Both the position numbers and the translations under genes were made by a program. Source: Devosia lucknowensis (lineage in GTDB: Bacteria > Pseudomonadota > Alphaproteobacteria > Rhizobiales > Devosiaceae). Taken from it: DNA of 64,000 nucleotides. Below the pieces are notes generated by a model, which had not been told where the DNA came from, did not search any database, and saw only the letters and a list, made by a program, of their open reading frames with translations. This document shows, piece after piece, positions 44,362-53,882 of this stretch. How positions within the stretch are numbered: position 1 is the first letter of the stretch; each line of letters begins with the position of its first letter. The stretch lies in contig NZ_FXWK01000001.1 of NCBI RefSeq assembly GCF_900177655.1, forward strand, positions 2,472,686-2,536,685, read 5' to 3'.

Positions 44362-45542
44362 GGCACGCTCGCGATCTCTGCCTCGGGAATGAAGCCGGCT
44401 GCATACCGTCCGGCCGCGTCGAGCGGAATGCAGCGCACCGCACCCTGCCCCCTTGTAGCGGCCAGGTCGCGCCAAACCTGACGCGATGAGGCTGCTGCCT
44501 CGCCGTTGGCGGCAACGGGCTTGTAGTCCGGCACCGTCTGCGCCACGCCGGGCGTGCCCTTGGCGCCGAGCAACAGCAACGGCGATAGCGGGCGCGGCCC
44601 TGTCGGGCGCCGCCGACGGCGTCCTTCGAGAAAGGATGCGAACAGCTGTCGCAATTGCCGCGGATCGGCGAAGAGCCGTCCGATTATCTGACCTGGACGT
44701 CGCCGCTTGATGCTCTCGACCAGCCGCTCATAGGCAAGGCCGGCATTGAGACTGGCACGACGACGATCGAACGCGTCGGCGATTTCAGGGGCCAGGGACG
44801 CGGTTTCCGCGATTAGTGCATCCTGCCGCTCGACCATCGCAGCCATGTCGCCCACCGAAAGACGATGCGAGATGGATCCGGAGTGGCGGCGGTAGAGATA
44901 ATAGGGTTCGGGAACGACGACCATGTCCTGGCCCGCCAGCAACAGCCGCAGGATCAGGTCATAGTCTTCTCCGATGCGCAGCTTTTCGTCGTAGCGCAGC
45001 GCTCCGAGCACGTCCCTGCGGATCATCGGCTTGAGATAACCCAGGGCCGGCGAACCGTCCTGTCCCGCCAGGATCCATCGCTCGGGCGTGACGACGATGG
45101 GACTGCTCGCATCCTCGCCCAGCATCAGCTTCGGCGGGGCTCCGTCCTCGAAGAACAGCAGAAGGTCGTCGGCAATGATGTCGGCTTCGGCCGCCCCGGC
45201 AGCCGCTATCAGGCGCTCGAAGCGTTCCGGGTGTATGATGTCGTCGGAATCGACTATGGCGATCCATTGACCGCGCGCCATGTCCAGCGCCCTGTTGCGA
45301 CAGGCCGCAGGCCCTCGATTTCGATCGGCGGCGACCAGGCGGATACGGCTGTCGCCGTCCATGAAACGACGAACGTGGCCCACACTGTCGTCGCCCGAGC
45401 AATCATCGCTAACGATGATCTCGAGGTCGCTCATGGTCTGCGCCAGCACCGAGCGCAAGGCGTGGACGATCTTGTCCCCTGCCTCGAAATTGGCCATGAC
45501 CACCGAGACGAGAGGAACCCTAGGCTGAGGCGACGCCGGCAT
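44358..45542 (-). CDS. glycosyltransferase family 2, ExoO-like
   Basis: A 394-residue GT-A glycosyltransferase. Motifs are PLVSVVMANFEAGDKIVHAL, VLAQTMSDLEIIVSDDCSGD, NRGPAACRNRALDMARGQW and the DxD site VDSDDIIHPERFERL. IADDLLLFFEDG resembles ExoO of Sinorhizobium. The C-terminal ~100 residues are low-complexity (Arg/Pro). It overlaps exoQ by 4 bp and the small coiled-coil gene by 23 bp, so it sits within one long operon. Confidence 0.87.
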   Translation of the reverse strand: MPASPQPRVPLVSVVMANFEAGDKIVHALRSVLAQTMSDLEIIVSDDCSGDDSVGHVRRFMDGDSRIRLVAADRNRGPAACRNRALDMARGQWIAIVDSDDIIHPERFERLIAAAGAAEADIIADDLLLFFEDGAPPKLMLGEDASSPIVVTPERWILAGQDGSPALGYLKPMIRRDVLGALRYDEKLRIGEDYDLILRLLLAGQDMVVVPEPYYLYRRHSGSISHRLSVGDMAAMVERQDALIAETASLAPEIADAFDRRRASLNAGLAYERLVESIKRRRPGQIIGRLFADPRQLRQLFASFLEGRRRRRPTGPRPLSPLLLLGAKGTPGVAQTVPDYKPVAANGEAAASSRQVWRDLAATRGQGAVRCIPLDAAGRYAAGFIPEAEIASVP

Positions 45543-45900
45543 CCTGAGCCTGACTGTATGGGTTTTCGAGGTCGGCGATCAGCTTTTCGAAACGCTCGAT
45601 CTGATCGTTGAGCTGGGCAATGCGCCGGCGCCCGTTGGCAGCTTTGCTCTCGGCCGAACCGATGGCCGTCTCGTCGGCACGGTCGCGCCAGCCATAATCG
45701 CCGGAATGATCCATGATCGAGGCCGCCTGCGCATGATAGAGGTCGATGCGCCCTTGCAGGCCGTCGCGCTCGCGGCGTGCATCGTTGAGCGCCATGGTGA
45801 TGGCGTTTCGTACCGTCTCGATACGGGCGGCATCGGTCTCGGCATCACGGCCGGCATTGCGCGATCGGAAAGCACGGGGACGAAGGGAAAGAATGGCCAT
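45520..45900 (-). CDS. small coiled-coil protein in the exo operon (unknown function)
   Basis: A 126-residue protein with no signal peptide. It has AGGAG at ideal spacing before the ATG at 45900. The sequence is mostly charged helix: RIETVRNAITMALNDARRER near residue 25 and GRRRIAQLNDQIERFEKLIA near 95, both with heptad-like spacing, joined by a short MDHSGDYGWRDRADETAIG segment. Its SD lies right after the exoY stop, so it is translated with the operon. No known family comes to mind. It may bind an exo enzyme or membrane partner. Confidence 0.72.
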   Translation of the reverse strand: MAILSLRPRAFRSRNAGRDAETDAARIETVRNAITMALNDARRERDGLQGRIDLYHAQAASIMDHSGDYGWRDRADETAIGSAESKAANGRRRIAQLNDQIERFEKLIADLENPYSQAQDAGVASA

Positions 45901-45911
45901 TTCGAGTTCTC

Positions 45912-46580
45912 CTAGCGGCTGCCGGTACGCAGGGCGACGACCTTCACGGTCTTGAGCAGGATCACCATGTCGCCCAGGAAGGTCCATTGGCGGACATAGA
46001 GGCTATCGAGCTGCACACGGCGGTCGTAGTCGACGTCGCTGCGACCGCTGACCTGCCAAAGGCCGGTAATGCCGGGGCGGACCGCGGCATAGTGGTGGAT
46101 TTCTTCCGCATAGCGCACCACCTCGTCCTGCACGATCGGGCGGGGACCGACGAGGCTCATCTCGCCCCGGATGACGTTGATGAGCTGGGGCAGTTCGTCG
46201 AGACTGGTGACGCGCAGGAACCGGCCGATGCGGGTGATCCGCGGATCGTCGGTGAGCTTTTGGGTCGCTTCCCATTCCGCTCGGGCATGGGGAAACAGTT
46301 CAAGGTGACGCTTCAGCGCCTCCTGTGAATTGACCACCATGGAGCGAAACTTAAGGCAACGGAACCGCTTGCCATTGCGCCCGATCCGTTCGTGTCCGAA
46401 GAAGATTGGCCCCCGATCCGTCGAGAACATGATGACGGCGATAAAGAACATGGCCGGAAGCGCAAAAAACAGCATGGCCGAAGCAGCCACGATGTCGAAG
46501 CCGCGCTTCGCCGTGCCACCACGCGGCATGCCGCCCTTGGTTGGATTGTCCGAGCCGATTTCGGCATTGATGATCGACAT
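45912..46580 (-). CDS. exoY: undecaprenyl-phosphate sugar phosphotransferase, ExoY-like
   Basis: A 222-residue bacterial sugar transferase that starts the repeat unit by adding the first sugar phosphate (galactose in Sinorhizobium) to undecaprenyl phosphate. One N-terminal hydrophobic segment (about 28-55) precedes the catalytic part: [70 protein letters not shown] and [21 protein letters not shown]. It is the first gene of the leftward operon exoY to exoT. Confidence 0.93.
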   Translation of the reverse strand: MSIINAEIGSDNPTKGGMPRGGTAKRGFDIVAASAMLFFALPAMFFIAVIMFSTDRGPIFFGHERIGRNGKRFRCLKFRSMVVNSQEALKRHLELFPHARAEWEATQKLTDDPRITRIGRFLRVTSLDELPQLINVIRGEMSLVGPRPIVQDEVVRYAEEIHHYAAVRPGITGLWQVSGRSDVDYDRRVQLDSLYVRQWTFLGDMVILLKTVKVVALRTGSR

Positions 46581-47003
46581 GACGTCCTCTCACGCAGAAT
46601 GGGCCGCAGGAGGACAGGTCCGCTGTCGCTCTCGCGCGCACGAGGGTTCGCACAAGCGCTATGCGCCGATGCGTTGACCGGTTGTTTTCGCATTCTCAGG
46701 ATGGGTTCCGGACGATTGGCCCGGAGACGCCGCTTTGCGATGCCGGGGCGAAATCGCTCGGCAGGTGCAGAGGCAAACACGATCGGAAAAACGTGGCAAC
46801 GCCCTCAGCGCATGGCTGTCATGATAGCAGGACGCCACATTCTCAACCCATTGGGCTGGGGCTGAAACGAAGCAAATCAGGGATTTAAGAAAAGAGAACT
46901 GCGTTGCAAGACCGAATACAGTCTCGGCCTGTCCGCAACGGGCGCTGGCATGCCCGCACCAAATAAACGCATGTCCAGCGCGGCCGCAATTCTGTCTGGC
47001 GCG
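46581..47003. other. exoY upstream region, no gene seen
   Basis: 423 bp without a convincing coding region. It must hold the promoter of the exoY operon; an AT-rich stretch near 46860-46900 is the likeliest place. No repeat or clear operator is visible. Confidence 0.5.
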
Positions 47004-47174
47004 CTAGCCGCCCATCACAAAGACAACGCCGTTCCACAGCAAATAAATACCGACCCAGGCCAAGGCCATGACCCCGATGGCGACGATACCCCAGGGCCAG
47101 GGAAACTGAGAGCGTTCGCTTGCGGCAAGCGGCTGCTTGTGCGCAGCGCCCTCGTCGGGCCGGTTATTATCCAT
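47004..47174 (-). CDS. small single-pass membrane protein
   Basis: A 56-residue protein. The N-terminal half is polar (MDNNRPDEGAAHKQPLAASE) and the C-terminal half is one membrane helix (PWPWGIVAIGVMALAWVGIY, then LLWNGVVFVMGG). GGGAGGA lies 5 bp before the ATG at 47174, which strongly supports it as a gene. It is between exoY and galU and on the exoY strand. Not recognised; possibly an accessory protein of the cluster. Confidence 0.65.
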   Translation of the reverse strand: MDNNRPDEGAAHKQPLAASERSQFPWPWGIVAIGVMALAWVGIYLLWNGVVFVMGG

Positions 47175-47603
47175 GGGGTTCCTCCCAAGCCGCCCTGCTG
47201 GCGGTCCGAACAGACTGGTCTGGCGTGGGCGCTTCTGCTGCACCGCTTCCCCCTAGCATGGCAGCGGTAAATACACCCCTGCCGCCAAGAATAGAATACC
47301 GGCCCCGTTCACGACCGCGTAGGCCGCCCAGGCTCGGGTCGTCCGCCATTATGCCCCGATATTGCGTCTCGATCGACCCGGCGGCTCCGAGACTATGCTG
47401 ATGCCGCCGAATACTGGCATCGAACCCGCTGGGCGCACATGACAAAAAGGCAGAATGGCGGCCGGATGCCGGCAAATCGGTCAAAATCGATAAACAGCAT
47501 TGCTGCAATCGAGCCATGAATTTCTGGGTGGCGAATGTGCTGGATCAACTGGATTTCCCATGCTCACACTTGCGCCACTGCTCACCTAGATCAGGAGAAT
47601 ACC
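47175..47603. other. galU upstream region, no gene seen
   Basis: 429 bp between the small membrane protein and galU. A 60-codon frame on the minus strand (47167-47349) is open but lacks a good start and family signature. No repeats are visible. Confidence 0.5.
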
Positions 47604-48515
47604 ATGGTCAAACCAGTCAAGACTGCCGTGTTTCCCGTGGCCGGCCTCGGAACACGCTTCCTGCCGGCCACCAAGGCCATGCCCAAGGAAATGCTTACAG
47701 TCGTTGATCGGCCACTCATCCAGTATGCCGTCGACGAGGCACGTGACGCGGGCATCACCCACTTCGTGTTCGTCACCGGTCGCAACAAGGGAGTGATCGA
47801 GGATCACTTCGACCGTCAGTTCGAATTGGAGACCACGCTTGAACTGCGCGGCAAGACCAAGGCTCTGGACCAGCTTCACGAGGACCTTCCCTCAGCGGGT
47901 CGCACGAGCTTCACGAGGCAGCAGGAACCGCTGGGTCTCGGTCACGCGGTGTGGTGCGCCCGCCAGATTGTTGGCGATGAACCGTTTGCGCTCCTGCTCC
48001 CGGACATGCTTTTCAAGGGCAAGCGCGGCGTGCTTAGGCAAATGATGGAGGCCTATGAGACGACCGGTGGCAATATTCTCGCCGTCGAGGAAGTCGCCCC
48101 GCACGAGGTGTCATCCTATGGTGTCGTCGGCCGTGGCCCCGGCGGCGATACCGGCTTTCCCATCACCGGCATGGTCGAAAAGCCGACGCCACAGGAAGCG
48201 CCGTCCAATCTTATCATTTCCGGCCGCTACATTCTGCAGCCCGAAATCTTTCCGCTGCTCGCCGACCAGCCCAGGGGCGCTGGCGGCGAAATTCAGCTCA
48301 CCGATGCCATGCAGACGCTGATGAAGTCCCAGCCCTTTGCCGGCGTCAAGTATGAGGGACAAAGCTTCGACTGCGGCTCCAAGATCGGCTTCCTCGCAGC
48401 CAACGTCGCCTACGCGCTCGATCGCGAAGACATTGCGGGAGATTTCCTGACCGCATTGTCCAGACTGGGTCTTGAGGAGACTTTGAGCGAAGGTTTCCGC
48501 ATCGCAGCCGAATAG
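47604..48515 (+). CDS. galU: UTP-glucose-1-phosphate uridylyltransferase (GalU/ExoN-like)
   Basis: A 303-residue nucleotidyltransferase that makes UDP-glucose. Motifs are [20 protein letters not shown] with the catalytic nucleotide loop, [20 protein letters not shown], the middle [24 protein letters not shown], and [25 protein letters not shown] lies before the ATG at 47604. It supplies UDP-glucose for the exo polymer. In Sinorhizobium, exoN next to exoP has the same role; here it is convergent with exoP. Confidence 0.95.
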   Translation: MVKPVKTAVFPVAGLGTRFLPATKAMPKEMLTVVDRPLIQYAVDEARDAGITHFVFVTGRNKGVIEDHFDRQFELETTLELRGKTKALDQLHEDLPSAGRTSFTRQQEPLGLGHAVWCARQIVGDEPFALLLPDMLFKGKRGVLRQMMEAYETTGGNILAVEEVAPHEVSSYGVVGRGPGGDTGFPITGMVEKPTPQEAPSNLIISGRYILQPEIFPLLADQPRGAGGEIQLTDAMQTLMKSQPFAGVKYEGQSFDCGSKIGFLAANVAYALDREDIAGDFLTALSRLGLEETLSEGFRIAAE

Positions 48516-48534
48516 GTCTCGTATCGCCCACAAC

Positions 48535-48564
48535 AAAACCCTCGGACCAAGGTCCGGGGGTTTT
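48535..48564. terminator. bidirectional rho-independent terminator
   Basis: AAAACCCTCGGACC, AA, GGTCCGGGGGTTTT, a 14-bp stem with a T-run on both strands. It ends both galU (+) and exoP (-). Confidence 0.9.
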
Positions 48565-48584
48565 GCTTTCAATACGACGCTTGC

Positions 48585-50810
48585 CTATTCGGCCGCGTTG
48601 GGCTCCGGATGACGTGCGATCCGCTGCTGCTCGCCACGATAGGCAAAGCGCTCGAGGCCGCCGACATCGGTGAACCTGGGCAAGGCGCCGAGATCGACCT
48701 TGTTCAGCACGACGCCGATAATGTGGTCGGCCAGCTCGGGCTCCCGCTCCAGCATGTTGCGCAACAGCCGTCGCGGCGTGCGACCCCATTCTGCCACCAG
48801 CACGCTGGCGTCGGTATAAGGGAGCACGGAAAGCGCATCGATCACCGGGCCGAGCGGCGGCAGGTCGATGATCACATAGTCGAACTGTCCGCGCGCCTCC
48901 GCCAGGACGCGCTGCATGGCGAGGCTCGAAAGGTCGCCGCCGCCCGCCTCCGGCGCTGCGGCGGAGAGCGTGACCATCCCGGTATCGTGGTCAGCCACGG
49001 CCGCCTTGCGCCAATCGCCCTGTTGCGACGGCATGATCCGGGTCGGAATCCCTGTTTGGCTCTGGCCGGCATCGCCATCGATAAGCAGGACGCGCGACCC
49101 GATGGCCGTCAGCATCTCCGCCAGCGAGATGGCGAAGGTCGTCTTGCCCTCGTCCGGAAGCACCGACAGCACGCCGATAACCGCAGTTCCCCGATCGGCC
49201 ATGGGTTGCATGACCAGCCGCGTCGACTTCAGCGTCTCCATGAAGGGCGCACCCCATCGGCGGCCGATACGTGAGGTCAGCGCCCCATGTACCAGCCCGC
49301 GGATCGATCTCGGCCCCTCGACCTGAAGTCGCGGCACATAGCCGAGGAACCGCAGCCCAAGTTGTTGGCGGATCTGCGCCCCCGTTCGGAAGCCGCGCTC
49401 ACGCAGCTCGTTCAGCACCCCCAGCACTATCCCCATGAAACCACCGGCGATGATTGCCGCGGCAAGGATCACCATTGTGCGAGGGCTCGATGGGTCCTCA
49501 GGCAGCAACGCCTCGGTGACGACACGGACCGACGGAATGGGGAAGCTCTGACGCTGTACGGCTTCTTCATACGACGTGAGGTAGCTGTTGTAGAGCGCGC
49601 GCAGGGCATCGGAGCGCTGCTGCAACTCGTTGAGACGCACCTGCTCCTGGCTTACCGCGCCGGCACTTTGCCCTTCGGCGTCGATATTGGTTCGCAGCGC
49701 CGCTTCCTGCTGCTGCGCCAGCGCGAGTTGGCTGCGATACTGCTCATTCAGGTTCTGCAGCAGGGCATAGATGCGGTTGTCCAGCGCGGTCTTTTCCGCT
49801 TTGAGCGTCAGCAGTTGCGGATGGTCCGGACCATAGCTGGCCTCGATTTCCGCCATGCGGCTCGTCAATGTCGCGACCTGATTGCGCAGGGTAGCCATCT
49901 GAACAGGATCGGTTTCAGCGCCACCCAGCATGGACAGCGAGTTTGAAGCCGACGCCGCGCCAGCGTCGATCACGCTCTGCAACTGTTCGGAGAGGGTGCG
50001 CACCCGCGCTGTCTCGGCCTGCGCCTCGGCCAGCTGGTTCGAAAGGCTCTGGATGCGTTGCGTGCTCAGCGTCTGGTCCTGTCCCACCGAAAGACCCGAT
50101 TCCTGCCGGTACTGTTCGATGGCAAGGCTTGCCTGGCGCTGACTTTCCCCGATTTCGGCCAGTCTCTGCTGCAGCCAGTCGGCGGCCGCGCTGGTGGCTT
50201 CGAGCTCGGCGTTGAGCTGATCCTGCACCAGGGCCGTGGCATAGGCACTGGCGATACGCTGCGCCAGTTCGGGCTCTGCGGCCTCGTATCCCACGCGGAT
50301 GATCGAGGATCGCCCCATACGCTCCACCTGCACGTTCGCCCGCAGCATGCCGACGACCTGGTCAAGACTTGCCTCGAGTTGATCCGCCTGTGGCGCTGGC
50401 CCGAGACCGACGAGGCTTTTGACCCGTTGCGAGAAGGAAGGTGGTGGATTGAGGAAATCCTGGTCCTTGGTGAGCCCTTCTGCCTCGGCGACCGTCTTGG
50501 CGACGCGGCTTGAGCGCAGCACTTCGATCTGGTTGAGCACCTGCGCTTCGAGGTCGGTGGCGCTCGACTGGGCGTTGCCGTCGGCGGTGAGCTGTTCAAG
50601 ATTCTTGTCGATAAGGAGTTGTGCTGCCGACAGATAGCTGCGTGGCGCGAGGCTGAGATACACCACGGCCAGCGTCACGCCCACCGCAAGGCACAGGCCG
50701 AGCACCAGCGCCTGGCGGCGCACGAGTGCGAAAACCTGATCGAGGTCGATCGTCTTGAGGTCGGATGGCTGTGGCGCCATGACCTCCGGATATCCGGTCT
50801 TTTCCAACAT
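48585..50810 (-). CDS. exoP: polysaccharide co-polymerase / BY-kinase-like protein, ExoP-like
   Basis: A 741-residue protein with an N-terminal Wzz domain between two membrane helices (about 32-52 and 445-470), a long periplasmic coiled coil, and a C-terminal P-loop ATPase domain (about 540-720). The ATPase has VLSVLPDEGKTTFAISLAEM (Walker A), VLLIDGDAG (Walker A') and YVIIDLPPLGPVID (Walker B). The start at 50810 follows CGGAGCC. It controls chain length and export. There is no tyrosine cluster at the C-terminus, unlike Wzc kinases. Confidence 0.93.
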   Translation of the reverse strand: MLEKTGYPEVMAPQPSDLKTIDLDQVFALVRRQALVLGLCLAVGVTLAVVYLSLAPRSYLSAAQLLIDKNLEQLTADGNAQSSATDLEAQVLNQIEVLRSSRVAKTVAEAEGLTKDQDFLNPPPSFSQRVKSLVGLGPAPQADQLEASLDQVVGMLRANVQVERMGRSSIIRVGYEAAEPELAQRIASAYATALVQDQLNAELEATSAAADWLQQRLAEIGESQRQASLAIEQYRQESGLSVGQDQTLSTQRIQSLSNQLAEAQAETARVRTLSEQLQSVIDAGAASASNSLSMLGGAETDPVQMATLRNQVATLTSRMAEIEASYGPDHPQLLTLKAEKTALDNRIYALLQNLNEQYRSQLALAQQQEAALRTNIDAEGQSAGAVSQEQVRLNELQQRSDALRALYNSYLTSYEEAVQRQSFPIPSVRVVTEALLPEDPSSPRTMVILAAAIIAGGFMGIVLGVLNELRERGFRTGAQIRQQLGLRFLGYVPRLQVEGPRSIRGLVHGALTSRIGRRWGAPFMETLKSTRLVMQPMADRGTAVIGVLSVLPDEGKTTFAISLAEMLTAIGSRVLLIDGDAGQSQTGIPTRIMPSQQGDWRKAAVADHDTGMVTLSAAAPEAGGGDLSSLAMQRVLAEARGQFDYVIIDLPPLGPVIDALSVLPYTDASVLVAEWGRTPRRLLRNMLEREPELADHIIGVVLNKVDLGALPRFTDVGGLERFAYRGEQQRIARHPEPNAAE

Positions 50811-50830
50811 GATTTGGCTCCGGTTCTGTC

Positions 50831-51721
50831 TCAGGAGGCGGTCGGCTGACCGTAATGCTCCGCGGTGCGATGGCCGAGCAGGCTGCTTGCAACGCCGATA
50901 TGCAGCATGGCCCGCAGCCAGTTGCGACGCCGGGCCACGGGGGAAAGCACCGTCAGTCCCGTCATGGCCCCGCAATAGGCGATTTTTGCCGCGACTTTCG
51001 GCATCGCGCGAAACCGCGATCCCGACATCAGCATGCCGTGTGTCTGTCCGAAGCGCAGGCGACGCTGCACCAGCCAGGCCATCGTTGCCCTTTGCGCTGT
51101 GACGGGCTCTGCCACCACCGCATCCGGCGCATAGGCGATCGTGCCGCCCATCGCGCGCAGTCGATAGAAGAAGTCGGTGTCTTCACCGCCTGATCGCCCC
51201 AGACGGGTATCGAACCGCAGGCCACGCAGCGGCGCATGCCAGCGCATCAGCACGTTGCACGTATAGCCCGTGCGGATGGTCCCGTTGACATAGACCGGCA
51301 ATGTCGAGTGAAAGTCGCCTTCGGTCATCCAGTCCGGAGCCTCGGGCGGGTAGATGGCCCGCACCGGTCCGAGCACGGCCGACGCCTTCTCGGAGCGCGC
51401 CTTGTCGAGCAATGCCAGGAGCCACCCCTCGCTCACTGTCTCGTCGTCGTCGATAAAGGCGAGGAAGTCGCCCGAGGCCGCATCGAGACATGCATTGCGG
51501 GCGATGCAGATGTTGGCTGCGGGAGCGTGGAGATAGGTCGTCGCGAAGGGCATCTCGTCAAGCATGCCCTGGACACGCTTGCGAGCCGAGGGCGTCTCGT
51601 CATTGTCGGCGACGATGACGCGAACGTCATGACCGCCTGCGTCCAGCCGCGCAACCGACCTCAAGGTCTCCGTCAGGAAGGGCCGGCGGAAGGTGCAGAT
51701 GCAGATATCGATGCTCGCCAT
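50831..51721 (-). CDS. exoM: beta-glucosyltransferase, ExoM-like
   Basis: A 296-residue family 2 glycosyltransferase. It has SIDICICTFRRPFLTETLRS, the nucleotide-binding DNDETPSARKRVQG, LAFIDDDETVSEGWLLALLD with the DxD motif, and the acceptor site GRSGGEDTDFFYRLRAMGG. ExoM in Sinorhizobium adds a beta-1,4-linked glucose. The order exoL-exoA-exoM-exoP is conserved, with exoO absent. It lies 20 bp before exoP. Confidence 0.88.
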   Translation of the reverse strand: MASIDICICTFRRPFLTETLRSVARLDAGGHDVRVIVADNDETPSARKRVQGMLDEMPFATTYLHAPAANICIARNACLDAASGDFLAFIDDDETVSEGWLLALLDKARSEKASAVLGPVRAIYPPEAPDWMTEGDFHSTLPVYVNGTIRTGYTCNVLMRWHAPLRGLRFDTRLGRSGGEDTDFFYRLRAMGGTIAYAPDAVVAEPVTAQRATMAWLVQRRLRFGQTHGMLMSGSRFRAMPKVAAKIAYCGAMTGLTVLSPVARRRNWLRAMLHIGVASSLLGHRTAEHYGQPTAS

Positions 51722-51723
51722 AT

Positions 51724-52719
51724 TCACACCGCCCTGCGTTGAAAAGGACGTCGCAGCACATGCAGCCAAAAGCCGGACGACCATGCGAAATGCATGATCA
51801 TGGCGGCCCAACCCACCAGCGGCATTGCCCAGAGGGGCGTGCCCTGATCGGGGTGCTTGCGAGCCGCATGCATGCCGAGCGCTATGCATCCCAGGCCCCA
51901 CAGGGCTAGCGGGATCAGCGCAGCCCAGTGCCAGATCGACAGCGCCGCAAGGAGCACGACCGGAACAATTGCCAGTGGCGCAAGCTGGCGTGGCTGCGGT
52001 CGCATCCGGTGCTTGAAGATGTTCGCGGCCCGGCCTCCGCCATAACCAAAATATTGACGAAACAGTCCGGCCATGGTGGCGCGCGGGTAGTAGGTCATGA
52101 CAGTGCGGTCGGTCAGCCAGATGGTGTGACCCGCCATCCGCATGCGGTGATCGAGTTCGGCGTCCTCGTTGCAGCGGAAGGTCTCGTCATAGCCGCCGAC
52201 ACCGCGAAACGCGTCGATCCGCATCAGCGCGTGGTGGCCGTGATCCACGGGCCCTGTCATTCCACCCATGCGATGTGCGGATCCGCCCGTGCCTATGGGT
52301 GAATTCTGCGCCGTGGCAACAGCCTGCTGAAAGGCGGCCCGACCCACCGTCAACATCGGCACGACCACTGACGCGACCTTGCGCCGCTCCGCCTCCGCGA
52401 CCAGTTGCCGGCAATAGTCATGGGGGTAGATCCCATGCGCGTCGATGCGGATAAGGGTGTCGGCATTCTCGCCGAACTGGGCCACTGCGAGGTTGATCGC
52501 GGCAGACTGGATCCGCCGATGATTGTGCAACAATGTAATCCGGTCCGAAAGCGCGGCGCGAGCCGACACCTGCTCCTGCGTACCGTCGCTGCTTCCCCCG
52601 TCGGCGACCACGATCCTGGCGTCGAGCGCTTCGGCTTCGACCAGGATGCCATCGAGCAGGGACCCAATGTGCTGCGCTTCGTTGAGCGTCGGCACGATGA
52701 TAAGTACGCGCGCTGTCAT
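51724..52719 (-). CDS. exoA: beta-1,3-glucosyltransferase, ExoA-like
   Basis: A 331-residue membrane-associated GT2 enzyme. The soluble part has VLIIVPTLNEAQHIGSLLDG, RIVVADGGSSDGTQEQV, LIRIDAHGIYPHDYCRQLV (DxH/DAH type) and the GGYDETFRCNEDAELDHRMR acceptor motif. The C-terminal ~80 residues hold three membrane helices. In Sinorhizobium ExoA adds the second sugar. It is 2 bp upstream of exoM and overlaps exoL by 4 bp. Confidence 0.92.
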   Translation of the reverse strand: MTARVLIIVPTLNEAQHIGSLLDGILVEAEALDARIVVADGGSSDGTQEQVSARAALSDRITLLHNHRRIQSAAINLAVAQFGENADTLIRIDAHGIYPHDYCRQLVAEAERRKVASVVVPMLTVGRAAFQQAVATAQNSPIGTGGSAHRMGGMTGPVDHGHHALMRIDAFRGVGGYDETFRCNEDAELDHRMRMAGHTIWLTDRTVMTYYPRATMAGLFRQYFGYGGGRAANIFKHRMRPQPRQLAPLAIVPVVLLAALSIWHWAALIPLALWGLGCIALGMHAARKHPDQGTPLWAMPLVGWAAMIMHFAWSSGFWLHVLRRPFQRRAV

Positions 52720-53882
52720 GCAGCCAATCCCTGCAAGGCCACCGCGCTGTCATGGCCCGAAATCCGCTCGACCAGCGTCGTGCATTCTGCCTGGTCGGCA
52801 CGGAAATGCCGGATATCCTGCGCGGCGATCTGGCTTGCCAGGGCTTCGATGCGGCTCGGCGTCATGCCATCGAAAACAGCCCGAAGGGTGCCGACGTCGA
52901 TATCTGGAACCACGATGCCGATACCAAGGCGTTCGATAAACGCCGCCGTCTCGGTCCCGGATACTGCGATCGGGATGGCGCCGTTGAGGCAGCCTTCGTA
53001 GATGCGGTTCGGCAGCAACCAAGACGAATTCTGTCCGGCTTCGAAAAAGTCCACCGCCCAGGCGAAATGCACGCCGGAATAGATGGAGGGCAGATCATCG
53101 GGGTAATTGTAGGTCCCGAGATAGCTCAGGTTCTGGGCTGCGTCGGTTGTCGCGTGGAAATCGTCGAATTCGGTGAGCGCCGGGCGCCCCCGCAGCACCA
53201 CTTCGATCCCGCCCTCGGCCTCCTTTGCCAGACCGGCGAGCGCTGCGAGCGAGCGGTTGCAGCGCAGGGCGCCAAACCAGCCGATCCGGATCGGCTCGCA
53301 ACGTCCGGCCAGCGCCGGATTGCTGCCGACCGCCACATCGCGGGGCGCGAACACCTTGTTCTCGACGAGGCAGATCGGTGGGGCATTCTGACGACGGAAG
53401 TAGTTCTCGGCAAAGGCGGGCGAGCTGGTAATCAGCAGGTCCGTCGACTGCAGGAGATGTCGCTCGAGACCCCGCATTCCACGCCCGACACCATCCTCTC
53501 GCAACATCATGCGGTGAATGTCGAGGCACTCGTAGACGAGCCGCGGCGCACCAGCCCAGATCGCGCGCAGCCGGTGGGCGATCGCCAGCATTTCAAGGTT
53601 GCGGGCGACGATCACGTCGGGGCGGCTGAATTGGCGGGCCCATTCCTTGGCCGTATAGCCCGCCCGGAGCGTTGCCAGCATCCGGTGCGTCAGACGCGCG
53701 TCATGCGTCCGTGCCAGTTCTACGACTGTTCCCGGTGGGAGGTCCGGCAGCGGTGCATCGGCGCGTCGAAAGCCTGCGATCTCCACCGTCGCGCCGCCAT
53801 GGCGGAACATCTCCACCCGGCGGGCAACCGCAGGGTCGGAGAGATTGTGCACCAGGTAGAGAATGTTGGGCAAAGGCGCCAC
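52716..53882 (-). CDS. exoL: glycosyltransferase, ExoL-like
   Basis: A 388-residue GT-B-fold transferase, the first gene of exoL-exoA-exoM-exoP. Start ILYLVHNLSDPAVARRVEMF is typical of ExoL, with PDVIVARNLEMLAIAHRLRA near residue 90, IRIGWFGALRCNRSLAALAG near residue 200 (nucleotide binding) and PNRIYEGCLNGAIPIAVSGT near 300. The listed start is GTG 53882. A TTG at 53873 has AGGAG at better spacing and may be the real start. It adds the third sugar in the Sinorhizobium scheme. Confidence 0.87.
   Translation of the reverse strand: MAPLPNILYLVHNLSDPAVARRVEMFRHGGATVEIAGFRRADAPLPDLPPGTVVELARTHDARLTHRMLATLRAGYTAKEWARQFSRPDVIVARNLEMLAIAHRLRAIWAGAPRLVYECLDIHRMMLREDGVGRGMRGLERHLLQSTDLLITSSPAFAENYFRRQNAPPICLVENKVFAPRDVAVGSNPALAGRCEPIRIGWFGALRCNRSLAALAGLAKEAEGGIEVVLRGRPALTEFDDFHATTDAAQNLSYLGTYNYPDDLPSIYSGVHFAWAVDFFEAGQNSSWLLPNRIYEGCLNGAIPIAVSGTETAAFIERLGIGIVVPDIDVGTLRAVFDGMTPSRIEALASQIAAQDIRHFRADQAECTTLVERISGHDSAVALQGLAA

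Noticed and set aside
47167..47349. A 60-codon minus-strand frame upstream of galU
   Set aside because: No good ribosome site, no family, and a hydrophobic stretch appears only in a different frame without a start.
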